A DNA stretch of 64,000 nt from DASSUW01 sp963740605 (lineage in GTDB: Bacteria > Actinomycetota > Thermoleophilia > Solirubrobacterales > Solirubrobacteraceae): the NCBI GenBank assembly GCA_963740605.1, contig CAVUFC010000010.1, positions 1 to 64,000 of the forward strand, written 5' to 3'. Below, in pieces: positions 39,172 through 46,475 of the stretch. A model generated the notes under the pieces. The model ran no database searches and had not been told where the DNA came from. It saw only the letters and a program-made list of their open reading frames with translations. Each line of letters opens with the position of its first letter. The first letter of the stretch is position 1. Made by a program: the position numbers and the translations under genes.

Positions 39172-40592
39172 GTCACCGTCTCCGGCGGCAGCGTCTCCGG
39201 ACTGAGGATCGCGCCCAGCCGCTGCTTGATCGTCGAGGGCTGGGACTCACGCTGACGGATCGCCTCCGTGGCGCCCTTCTGTTGCGCCGCCGCGGGGGGC
39301 GGCAGCGCCTTCACCGCCTTCGGGTCCTTCACTGCGGCGAGCAGTGCGAGCAGCTCGGCCCCGGCGCTCTTGATCGTCGCGTCGAGCGGCGCATAATGGG
39401 CGATCATCTCGGCGAGCAGCTTCGGATCGCGGACGAAGGCCCCGAACGCGCTGGCGAAGAACTCGTCGACGCCTTCCCACGGATGCCCCTCGGTGGCGGC
39501 ACCACCGCTCCACAGGCTGTCGGTCACCATGACGTAGCCGGCAGGCTGCTCGGGTCCGTCGCCGCCCTTCAGGGACGGCCGCTGCTTCTTGAACGGCTCG
39601 CTCGGGAGGGGGACCGACGGCGTGTTGGCGAGCCGCAGGAACAGATCCGCGAGGCGCAGCGCGAACGCATCGGGCGCGAGCGCGTCGGGCTGCTTGGGGT
39701 CGGGATGGCTGTGGCTCTCGAACACCGCGTGCGAAGCCTCGTGGGCCGCGGTTTCGGGCCCGTTGCTGTCGAAGTCCTTGTGCGACAGCACCATGAACGC
39801 CTTGCCGTCGGCGAAGTGCAGCCGGCTCGCCTCGTTCACGACGAACACCTGCTCCACCCGCCACGGCGATCCCGCGGCGATCGCGCCGTTGAGTTTCGCG
39901 ACCTGCTTGGCGACCGCGCGCATCGCGGTGGCGACCGCCTGGAGCTTCGGGAACGCGCGGTTCCCGCACGACAGGAACTGCAGGTCGGTCATCGTCGCCG
40001 TACCGAAGTCGCTCTTCGGATCGACGGGGGCCTCGATCCCCAGCTCCCGATAGCCGAGATCGGCGCGCACTGCCACGCCGGAGTCCACCACCTCGCCGAT
40101 GATCGTCCCATCGCCGGCGAACAGCCGGGTGAAGCCGGTGGCGGCCTTCCCCTTGACCGGCGCGGCGAGCAGCCGCGGCACCGGCGCCTGGAGCTCAGCC
40201 GTCGAAGGGAGGCTGCCCCGCGGGCGGTCGGCAAGCCGCTCGGCTCGATCGCGCGCCGCGCCGGTCTCCTCGGTGGGCGCGAGCCGCTGCTGCAACACGT
40301 GGATCGTCTCGTGATGGACGACATCGGCGCGCTCCTGCGGTGACAGCAACGCGGCCGGCGGTCCGAGCACGATCTCGCCGTCCTGCGCCCACGCCGGCGT
40401 GCCGGCCGGCAGCTGCGGATGCGGCGCGGCCGACACTCGCTGCTGCGTGGCGACGAACGCAGTGAAGGCGCGGTTCCCGACCGCTGCCGCGATGTTCAGG
40501 AGACCCGCAGGCCCGGGTGCGGCGGGGACGTCCGCGCTGAGCGCATCGCGATTACGCTCCGAGCGCTTGGTCAGCGGGGCACGACCGGACAC
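39156..40592 (-). CDS. DUF4157-like (eCIS core) protein with two HExxH motifs
   Basis: A 478-aa protein. The N-terminal region has LNIAAAVGNRAFTAFVATQ (about 32-50). A DUF4157-type core follows (about 60-105), with GTPAWAQDGEIVLGPPAALL and then ADVVHHETIHVLQQRL, the HExxH-x2-QQ hallmark of proteins linked to extracellular contractile injection systems. A second, separate zinc-like motif, ETAAHEASHAVFESHSH, lies near residue 287 in an unrelated C-terminal domain that may be the effector domain. No secretion signal is seen. This is the most diagnostic member of the three-gene cluster. Confidence 0.78.
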   Translation of the reverse strand: MSGRAPLTKRSERNRDALSADVPAAPGPAGLLNIAAAVGNRAFTAFVATQQRVSAAPHPQLPAGTPAWAQDGEIVLGPPAALLSPQERADVVHHETIHVLQQRLAPTEETGAARDRAERLADRPRGSLPSTAELQAPVPRLLAAPVKGKAATGFTRLFAGDGTIIGEVVDSGVAVRADLGYRELGIEAPVDPKSDFGTATMTDLQFLSCGNRAFPKLQAVATAMRAVAKQVAKLNGAIAAGSPWRVEQVFVVNEASRLHFADGKAFMVLSHKDFDSNGPETAAHEASHAVFESHSHPDPKQPDALAPDAFALRLADLFLRLANTPSVPLPSEPFKKQRPSLKGGDGPEQPAGYVMVTDSLWSGGAATEGHPWEGVDEFFASAFGAFVRDPKLLAEMIAHYAPLDATIKSAGAELLALLAAVKDPKAVKALPPPAAAQQKGATEAIRQRESQPSTIKQRLGAILSPETLPPETVTCPAK

Positions 40593-40614
40593 CGCCCAAC
40601 CCTACTGGCCGCTG

Positions 40615-41468
40615 TCAAACCCCGACGGCGCCGCCGATCAGCCGTCCGACCGCGTAGGTCAGCGCGGTGGCGGCACCGCCGATGATGACCTGGCGGCCGC
40701 CCGAGTACAGGGCGCCGCGACCAGTGAACAGCGTGATCAGCGCCCCGATCGTGAATAGCCCGACGACGCTCAGCAGCGCGCTGGCGAGCACGGCGAGATC
40801 ACCGGTAAGCACGACGTAGGGGATCGCAGGCAAGCTCGCGCCGAGGGCGAACAGCACGAACGACGTCGGTCGGCGATCTGGCGCGCCGCGAGTCCGCGCG
40901 CCTGGTCGGCGTCAAGGCCCTTGGCCTCCTAGATCAGCGCGAGCTCCTCGCGCTCCTCGTCGGGGATCTCCTCGATCTCGCTCGCCTCGATCTCGAGCTG
41001 GTGCCCGGCCAGCTCGCGCGCACTGGTCACCGAGACCCATTCGCCCATCGCCATCGAGCCCGCGCCGGCGAGCAGCCCGGCAAGCCCGGTCACGAGCACG
41101 GTGTTGGCAGAGACCTGCGCCCCGGCGACACCCATCACGAGGCTGAAGTTGGACAGCAGCCCGTCGTTGGCGCCGAGGACGGCCGCGCGCAGCGCGTTGC
41201 CGCTCGCCGCACGGTGGCGGCCCTCGAAGCGCCCCAGCGCCGCGCCGCGCACCCGCGCGCCGCTCGCCCGCAGGCGCTCCTCCCAGAAGCCGGCGTGCTT
41301 CTCCTCGGTGGCGGCGAGGCGGCCGTACAGATCGGCCAGCCGCGGGTCGGATTCGAGGTCGGCCAGCCCGCGATAGAGCGCGGCGCTGTCGATCTCATCG
41401 CGCCAGTTGGCGAGATGGCGGTCGCCGTCGGTGGATGAGGCGGGCTTTCCCAAAGCTTTGCCGCGCAT
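40615..41468 (-). pseudogene. Decayed VIT1/CCC1-type transporter with rubrerythrin-like N-terminus
   Basis: The N-terminal frame (ATG 41468) encodes a rubrerythrin-like region (LYRGLADLESDPRLADLYGR) and the start of a VIT1 transporter (AVLGANDGLLSNFSLVMGVA, GAGSMAMGEWVSVTSARELA). An in-frame TAG at 40929 follows EEREELALI, where family members continue IY-AKG. Downstream the reading resumes (EAKGLDADQARGLAARQIAD), then jumps frame to FVLFALGASLPAIPYVVLTG and ends at 40615. About 30-40 residues normally between those parts are missing. So there is one nonsense change plus a frame-breaking deletion. The original protein would have moved iron or manganese across the membrane. Confidence 0.8.
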
Positions 41469-41507
41469 TGTGTCGTCCTTGGTGCGGTCCGCGCCACTCT
41501 GGTCGTC

Positions 41508-41894
41508 ATGTCCAATGCTCTCGCGAAACTGTCCGTCGGAGCCACGCTGCTCGGCCTCGGCGGTCTCTTCGGGGCGGCGCTCACCGCCGGCTCCGATTCG
41601 GCTTCCGCGCCTGCGGCCGCGGTGTCGCCGGAGCGCCAGCCCGTCGAGGTCCGCACGGTCGTCAAACGCCGCACGATCCACGTCTACCGCAAGCCGAAGC
41701 ACCGGCACCACGCCGTCGCCACCGCGACCGCCGCCCCCGCTCCGGCTCCCGCCCCGGTGGCGCCGGCGCCGGCCGTCGCGCCCGCACCCGTGCGCGCCTC
41801 CCAGCCGCTTGTCACACGCACCAGCGGCAGCGGCAGCAGCGATGAAGATCGCGGTGAGCACGAGGGCCGCGAGCACGAGGGTGGCGATGACTAG
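41508..41894 (+). CDS. Ala/Pro-rich single-pass membrane or secreted protein
   Basis: A 128-aa protein. The N-terminal hydrophobic segment (ALAKLSVGATLLGLGGLFGA) is a signal anchor. It is followed by a basic stretch RTVVKRRTIHVYRKPKHRHH, an Ala/Pro-rich linker and an acidic, His-containing tail (DEDRGEHEGREHEGGDD). No family is recognised. It heads an operon with ApbE, a ferric-reductase-like protein and ferredoxin parts, divergent by 39 bp from the decayed VIT1 gene. The similar basic strand in the next gene suggests the two are distant relatives and may form an extracytoplasmic partner of the redox proteins. Confidence 0.7.
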   Translation: MSNALAKLSVGATLLGLGGLFGAALTAGSDSASAPAAAVSPERQPVEVRTVVKRRTIHVYRKPKHRHHAVATATAAPAPAPAPVAPAPAVAPAPVRASQPLVTRTSGSGSSDEDRGEHEGREHEGGDD

Positions 41895-42228
41895 CCGTTC
41901 GCTGCCGCGGGCGCGCGTGGTGGCCGCGGCGACCGTCGCGGTCTTCCTCGCGGTCTTCGCACTGCTGGTCTTCCAGCTGCGCAGCGGCCACGACCCGGCG
42001 CTGGGCCAGGGCACAACCCTGGCGAAGGCGCCGGTCCCGCCGCCGAAGCGGATCCTGGTGCGCAAGACGATCGTCACGCGCGTCATCGTGCACCTGCCCG
42101 CCGAGGAGGACGACGCGCCGGCCGCCGTGACGGCGGCGCCCGCCGTCACCTACAGCGCGCCCGCGGCCCCTGCCCCCGCGCCCGCGCCCGCGCCCGCCCC
42201 GGCGCCGCTGACCACCCACAGCTCATGA
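41887..42228 (+). CDS. Ala/Pro-rich single-pass membrane protein
   Basis: A 113-aa protein with one transmembrane segment near residues 10-30 (VVAAATVAVFLAVFALLVFQ). An external part follows with KRILVRKTIVTRVIVHLP, similar in character to the upstream protein's RTVVKRRTIHV, and then an AP-repeat tail. Start ATG 41887 overlaps the previous gene's end by 8 bp, and the stop overlaps apbE's ATG (ATGA). No domain is known. A Thr/Ser FMN-attachment motif for ApbE (roughly [S/T]GAT) is not clearly present. Confidence 0.7.
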   Translation: MTSRSLPRARVVAAATVAVFLAVFALLVFQLRSGHDPALGQGTTLAKAPVPPPKRILVRKTIVTRVIVHLPAEEDDAPAAVTAAPAVTYSAPAAPAPAPAPAPAPAPLTTHSS

Positions 42229-43166
42229 CCGACGTGACGTTCTCGTCGATGGGGTCAGACGCCCGGCTGGTGTTGGCGAGCGCGGGCCCCGAACGGGCCC
42301 GCGCGTTCCTCGTGGCGTTCGAGCGGTGCCTGACGCGCTTCGACACGGCGAGCGAACTGTGCGCGTTGAACCGGTCCCCGCGCGATGCCGTCCCGGCTTC
42401 CCCCCTCCTGCGCCGGGCGGTGCGCGCCGGCGTGTGGGCGGCCGAGCGGTCGGGCGGCCTCGTCGATCCGACGCTGCTCGCGCCGCTCCGGGCGGCCGGC
42501 TACGACCGCGACCGCCGCCGCGCCGAGCTGCCGCTCCAGGAGGCACTCATCGAAGCGCCGTCCCGCGCCGCGGCACGACCGGACCCGTCGGCGCGGTGGC
42601 GCGACATCGAGGTCGACGACGCCGCCGGTCTCATCCGCCGACCGCCCGGTCTCGAGTTCGACACGGGCGGGACCGGCAAGGGCCTGGCGGCCGACCTCGT
42701 CGCCACGCTCGTCGGCGACGACGATCGCTTCGCGATCGACTGCGGCGGTGACCTGCGCGTCGGCGGCTCGGGGGCGCTGATGCAGCCGTTCGACCTCCAC
42801 GTGCGTCACCCGCTCACCGGCGAGGTCGCCCACACGTTGCAGATCACCGCGGGCGGGGTCGCGACCTCTGGGCTCGATGTGCGGCTGTGGCGCGACGCGT
42901 CGGCCCGCCCGGCGCACCATCTGCTCGACCCCAGCACGGGACGGCCGGCGTGGACCGGGCTGGTCGGCGCCACCGCGCTCGCCCCGACCGCCCTCGAGGC
43001 CGAGGTGCTCGCCAAGACTGCGCTACTCGCCGGGCCTCGCCGCGGCCCGCGTGTCCTCGCCCGCCACGGCGGGCTGGTGGTGCACGATGACGGCGAGGTC
43101 GAGCTCGCCGGCTGCTTGAAGCCGCGCGTCGTCGTCCGGTTCTCGCGGGAGATGCCGGCGGCATGA
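42225..43166 (+). CDS. apbE: FAD:protein FMN transferase (ApbE)
   Basis: A 313-aa ApbE-family enzyme that splits FAD and attaches FMN to a Thr/Ser of a partner flavoprotein outside or at the membrane. Seen: TFSSMGSDARLVLA at the start, the region FDTGGTGKGLAADLVATLV with the conserved GGxGKG, DCGGDLRVGG, and HLLDPSTGRPAWTGLVGATA near the end. No signal peptide is visible, so it is probably cytosolic or anchored through partners. Its presence implies a flavinylated client; the following membrane protein or an unlinked FMN-binding protein is a candidate. Confidence 0.9.
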   Translation: MTDVTFSSMGSDARLVLASAGPERARAFLVAFERCLTRFDTASELCALNRSPRDAVPASPLLRRAVRAGVWAAERSGGLVDPTLLAPLRAAGYDRDRRRAELPLQEALIEAPSRAAARPDPSARWRDIEVDDAAGLIRRPPGLEFDTGGTGKGLAADLVATLVGDDDRFAIDCGGDLRVGGSGALMQPFDLHVRHPLTGEVAHTLQITAGGVATSGLDVRLWRDASARPAHHLLDPSTGRPAWTGLVGATALAPTALEAEVLAKTALLAGPRRGPRVLARHGGLVVHDDGEVELAGCLKPRVVVRFSREMPAA

Positions 43167-43726
43167 GCGCTCCCGTCCTGGCCGGCCACGAGTGGTGGCT
43201 CGCCAGCCGCGCCGCCGGCGTTGTGGCGATGCTGCTCGTCTCGGTCTCCGTCGGCCTCGGCCTGGCCAACGCGGCGCGGCTGATCCCCCCGCGCGGGCGC
43301 CGCGTGCTGCTCGCGGTGCACGAGCAGACGGCACTGGCCGCTCTGATCTCGATCGCCGCCCATGGCCTGCTCCTCCTGCCCGACCACTGGCTCCATCCCG
43401 GCGTGGCCGGGATCGCGGTACCGCTCGCCATCGGCTACCGCCCCGTTGCCACCGCGCTCGGCATCGTTGGCGGGTATCTCGCCGCGATCCTCGGCCTGTC
43501 GTTCTACCTGCGCCGGCGCATCGGCCCGCGGCTCTGGCGCAAAGCGCACACGGCGACCATCGCCGTGTACGTCATGAGCGTCGTCCATACGCTGACGGCG
43601 GGCACGGACGCGGGCACGCCGTGGCTGCGGGCGCTCCTGGTCGCGACCGGCGCGCCGATCGCGCTCCTTCTCGCCGGCCGGATCCTGTACCGCCCGGCCC
43701 GGGCGCCGGCAAGGGCGACCGGATGA
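43163..43726 (+). CDS. Ferric-reductase-like transmembrane protein
   Basis: A 187-aa membrane protein with about five or six hydrophobic helices. Paired His residues occur in two helices (VHEQTALAALISIAAHGLLL and KAHTATIAVYVMSVVHTL), the pattern that holds b-type haems in ferric-reductase-like domains (YedZ/NOX type). It would pass electrons across the membrane between the cytosolic ferredoxin/flavin side and the extracytoplasmic flavinylated or haem acceptor. Stop-start overlaps on both sides (4 bp) show tight coupling to apbE and the reductase gene. Confidence 0.85.
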   Translation: MSAPVLAGHEWWLASRAAGVVAMLLVSVSVGLGLANAARLIPPRGRRVLLAVHEQTALAALISIAAHGLLLLPDHWLHPGVAGIAVPLAIGYRPVATALGIVGGYLAAILGLSFYLRRRIGPRLWRKAHTATIAVYVMSVVHTLTAGTDAGTPWLRALLVATGAPIALLLAGRILYRPARAPARATG

Positions 43727-44862
43727 GCGCGGGGCTCGTGATCGCAGGCGGCGGCCTGGCTGCGCAGCGCTGCTGTGAGGTGCTGCGTGCCGCCGGGGAC
43801 GATCGGCCCGTGACGATCCTCGGCGCGGAGCCGACCCGGCCCTACGACCGGCCGCCGCTCTCCAAGCACGCGCTCCTCGCGCGTGACCTCGACGTCCACT
43901 TCCGGCCCGAGGAGTGGTACGCCGGGCACGGGATCGAGCTGCGGCTAGGGCATCCGGTACAGGCACTCGACCCGGCCCGCCGCGAGGTCGTCGCGGCCGG
44001 CGGCGAGCGCGTGCCCTACGACGACCTTCTGATCGCCACCGGCGCCACGGCCCGGACGCTGCCGAACCTCGAGAGGTTCGCCAACGTCCAAGGGCTGCGC
44101 ACGCTCGACGATGCGCAGCGGTTACGCGCGGCACTGGACGGCGGCGGCCCGCTCGCGATCGTCGGCGCAGGACTCATCGGCCTCGAGGCCGCGGCGACCG
44201 CCGTACGCTTCGGCGTCGAGGTGACCGTGATCGAGGCGGCGCCGCGACCGCTGGCCGGGGTGCTCGGCCCGCGCGCCGCCGCGTGGTTGACGGCGCTGCA
44301 CCGAGCGGCCGGCGTCACGGTCCGCGCGGGCATCAGCGTCGTCGCCGCGCACGGGCGCGACACGGTCGAGGAGCTGCACCTGAGTGACGGCACGCGCGTT
44401 TCCTGCGCGCACGTGCTCGTCGCCGTCGGCGTGCGAGCCGCTGTCGCGTGGCTCGATGGCAGTGGCCTCGATCCGCGCGGCGTCCGCGTCGACGCGCAGG
44501 GCCGCACCGGTCTGCCGCACGTCTTTGCCGCAGGCGACGCCGCGGGCCGCGGGCACTGGGAGTCCGCCTCGCGCGGCGGCGCGGCGGTCGCCGGCGCCTT
44601 GCTCGGGCGCCCGCAACGCGCGACCGCGCCGCACTCGTTCTGGAGCGACCAACACGGCGTCCGCCTCGTCTGCGTCGGCGACCCGCTCGGGGCGCAGGAA
44701 GTACTCGCCCACGGCGACCTCGCCGCCAACGAGTTCGAGCTCGACCACGTGCGCGACGGCTCCGTCACGGCCGTCTTGCTCGCCGGCCGCCCGCCCACCG
44801 CGCTGCGTGCCGCGCGGGCCCGACTGACTGAACCCGACATCGACGAAAGGATCGCGGCATGA
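43723..44862 (+). CDS. NAD(P)H-ferredoxin reductase (rhodocoxin reductase-like)
   Basis: A 379-aa FAD/NAD(P)-dependent pyridine nucleotide-disulfide-fold reductase. The FAD motif is VIAGGGLAAQRCCEVLRAAG, then RPYDRPPLSKHAL and LLIATGATARTLPN. The NAD(P) motif is LAIVGAGLIGLEAAATAVRF (about 145) and the FAD-binding end GLPHVFAAGDAAG. The C-terminal reductase domain contains FWSDQHGVRLVCVGDPLG. It would reduce the [3Fe-4S] ferredoxin encoded directly downstream (4-bp overlap). ATG 43723 overlaps the previous stop. Confidence 0.9.
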   Translation: MSAGLVIAGGGLAAQRCCEVLRAAGDDRPVTILGAEPTRPYDRPPLSKHALLARDLDVHFRPEEWYAGHGIELRLGHPVQALDPARREVVAAGGERVPYDDLLIATGATARTLPNLERFANVQGLRTLDDAQRLRAALDGGGPLAIVGAGLIGLEAAATAVRFGVEVTVIEAAPRPLAGVLGPRAAAWLTALHRAAGVTVRAGISVVAAHGRDTVEELHLSDGTRVSCAHVLVAVGVRAAVAWLDGSGLDPRGVRVDAQGRTGLPHVFAAGDAAGRGHWESASRGGAAVAGALLGRPQRATAPHSFWSDQHGVRLVCVGDPLGAQEVLAHGDLAANEFELDHVRDGSVTAVLLAGRPPTALRAARARLTEPDIDERIAA

Positions 44863-45065
44863 CCCTGATCGCCCGCATCGACGACCGCAGCTGCCTTGCG
44901 CACGGCGACTGCGAGGTCGTCGCACCTGACGCGTTTCGCGTCGACGACGTCGCCGTCGTCACCGGTCCGACCACAGAGGACCGACTGCGCGCGGCGGCGC
45001 TCGCATGCCCGGCCGGCGCGGTGCTGCTCTTCGACGCCGAGACCGGCGACGAGATCGACCCGTGA
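44859..45065 (+). CDS. [3Fe-4S] ferredoxin
   Basis: A 68-aa ferredoxin of the short actinobacterial type. Only three cluster cysteines are present, two in RSCLAHGDCEVVAPDAF and one in LACPAGAVLLFD, the spacing of a [3Fe-4S] protein rather than [4Fe-4S]. It should accept electrons from the adjacent reductase and feed the ferric-reductase-like membrane protein or a P450-type partner elsewhere. The stop overlaps the GTG of the haem protein gene. Confidence 0.92.
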   Translation: MTLIARIDDRSCLAHGDCEVVAPDAFRVDDVAVVTGPTTEDRLRAAALACPAGAVLLFDAETGDEIDP

Positions 45066-45514
45066 GGCGCAAGATCCTCATCGCGCTCGGCGTCCTCGCC
45101 GGAGCCTTCGTCGTCCTCCAGCTCGTTCCGTACGGGCACGACCACAGCGGTCCCCCGACGACCAAGCGCGCCCAGCTCGACCCAGCCGCCGCGCAGCTCG
45201 CGCGCGGTGCCTGCATGGACTGCCACTCGAACGAGACCACGTGGCCCTGGTACGCGAACGTCGCACCGATGTCGTTCCTCGCCGTCAACGACGTCAAGGG
45301 CGGGCGCGAGCACCTCAACCTGTCGCAGTGGGACCAGCCGCAGCCCGATCTCGGCGAGGTCGTGGAGGCGATCGACGGCGGAGGGATGCCACCGCTCCAG
45401 TACAAGCTGATCCATGGCAAGTCGCGGCTCAGCGCCGCGGAGAAGCGCGAGCTGATCACCGGCTTCCGGAAGCTCTACGCGAGCGATCCGCCGCCGATCG
45501 GCGGTGAACGCTGA
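45062..45514 (+). CDS. Membrane-anchored CxxCH haem-binding protein
   Basis: A 150-aa protein starting with GTG 45062. One N-terminal transmembrane anchor (KILIALGVLAGAFVVLQLV) is followed by a haem-binding domain with the c-type motif ACMDCHSNETTWPWYANVAP. The remainder (GREHLNLSQWDQPQPDLGEV, GGMPPLQYKLIHGKSRLSAA) matches the haem_bd (DUF) family of exported cytochromes. A Met near 115-120 may be the distal ligand. It is the likely extracytoplasmic end of the electron route encoded by 41508-45514. Confidence 0.88.
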   Translation: MRRKILIALGVLAGAFVVLQLVPYGHDHSGPPTTKRAQLDPAAAQLARGACMDCHSNETTWPWYANVAPMSFLAVNDVKGGREHLNLSQWDQPQPDLGEVVEAIDGGGMPPLQYKLIHGKSRLSAAEKRELITGFRKLYASDPPPIGGER

Positions 45515-45545
45515 CGTCCGAGTCGCCGCGATGCCGTGGATTTGG

Positions 45546-45562
45546 TCATCCGAATCGGATGA
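45546..45562. promoter_or_regulatory. Palindrome upstream of DUF6325-like gene
   Basis: TCATCCG-AAT-CGGATGA is a perfect 7-bp inverted repeat with a 3-base spacer, 82 bp upstream of ATG 45644 and 31 bp after the haem protein stop. Its symmetry and size fit a dimeric repressor or activator site. Confidence 0.4.
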
Positions 45563-45643
45563 GTCGGCGAGGCTCGATGCGATCTAGCGTTGCCTGGTCG
45601 GCTGCCCGAGGTCGGCCATCGGCACGCGACCAGAGAGGCACAG

Positions 45644-46105
45644 ATGACGAACACACCGTTTGACGAACTCGGCCCCGTCGACTACGTCGTCGTCGAGTTT
45701 CCGGCCGGCGCGCAGAACTTCAGCGGCGAGATGGCCGCTGAGCTGCTCAAGCTCGTCGATGCTGGAACGATCCGTGTGATCGACGTGCTGATCCTCGACA
45801 AGAACGAGGACGGTTCGGTCGACGCGACGGAGCTCTCAGATATCGAGGAGCTCGGTGAGCTGCAGTCCATCGAAGCCGAGCTGGCGGAGCTGCTCGCGGC
45901 CGACGACGTCGAGCATCTCGCCGCTGCGATGGAACCCGGCAGCACGGCCGGAGTCCTCATCTTCGAGAACCTGTGGGCCGCGCCCTTCGCGTCAGCCGCG
46001 CGACGCTCGGGGGGCCAACTCATTGCCAACGGACGGATCCCGATCCAGGCCATCATTGCGTCGGTCGAGGCCGATCCCGTCGGCGCGACAACCGGAGGAG
46101 ACTGA
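45644..46105 (+). CDS. DUF6325/DUF1269-like protein
   Basis: A 153-aa acidic protein. It begins with ELGPVDYVVVEFPAGAQNFS, then a helix and KLVDAGTIRVIDVLILDKNE, a central acidic segment, AGVLIFENLWAAPFASAARR and GGQLIANGRIPIQAIIASVE. This pattern is common in actinomycetes, where the protein is annotated DUF6325 or DUF1269. It looks like a small alpha/beta sensor of unknown role. A 57-aa companion gene starts 2 bp after the stop. No membrane segment is strong enough to be called. Confidence 0.8.
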   Translation: MTNTPFDELGPVDYVVVEFPAGAQNFSGEMAAELLKLVDAGTIRVIDVLILDKNEDGSVDATELSDIEELGELQSIEAELAELLAADDVEHLAAAMEPGSTAGVLIFENLWAAPFASAARRSGGQLIANGRIPIQAIIASVEADPVGATTGGD

Positions 46106-46106
46106 A

Positions 46107-46280
46107 ATGCCGCTCAGAGCAGCGCGCGTGGGACGTGTCGGTGTCATCGGCCACCCGGTGGCGAAGACCGCGGTGGTGGCCAAGGCCGTGAGCCCCGGCC
46201 CGTCGCCCGTCGCGAAGACCGCAGTGGTGGCCGCGGCCGTCACCCCGGGCCGGGGCATAGGCCGGCGTCGCCGCATCTGA
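46107..46280 (+). CDS. 57-aa basic repeat peptide
   Basis: A small gene with a GGAGGA ribosome site 12-7 bp upstream of ATG 46107. The product is basic and hydrophobic, with two copies of VAKTAVVAxAVxPG and a C-terminal RGIGRRRRI. The DNA repeat is visible at about 46158-46190 and 46209-46240. Small Gly/Val/Arg-rich companions of DUF6325-like genes are common in actinomycetes. It may be an amphipathic membrane or nucleic-acid-binding peptide; its function is unknown. Confidence 0.65.
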   Translation: MPLRAARVGRVGVIGHPVAKTAVVAKAVSPGPSPVAKTAVVAAAVTPGRGIGRRRRI

Positions 46281-46475
46281 CCGCCGGCCGGAAGACCCTT
46301 CGCCGGCGGTGCTGCTGCGCCGCCGCCGCCTCGTGAAGCCTGTGGGAAATCCCGCATGCCAGTCGCGCGGTAATCCCCGTCGATTGCCGCGTCTCCGCGG
46401 CATAGGTTTCTAGTCAGACGGATCGCCCGAAACGAGTGGCGATCCAGGTCTCGTCTGAACGAATAGAGGCTTCAG

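Noticed and set aside
40929..42149. A 406-aa minus-strand protein starting at 42149
   Set aside because: The part upstream of 41468 is antisense to the two AP-rich genes; family text starts at ATG 41468.
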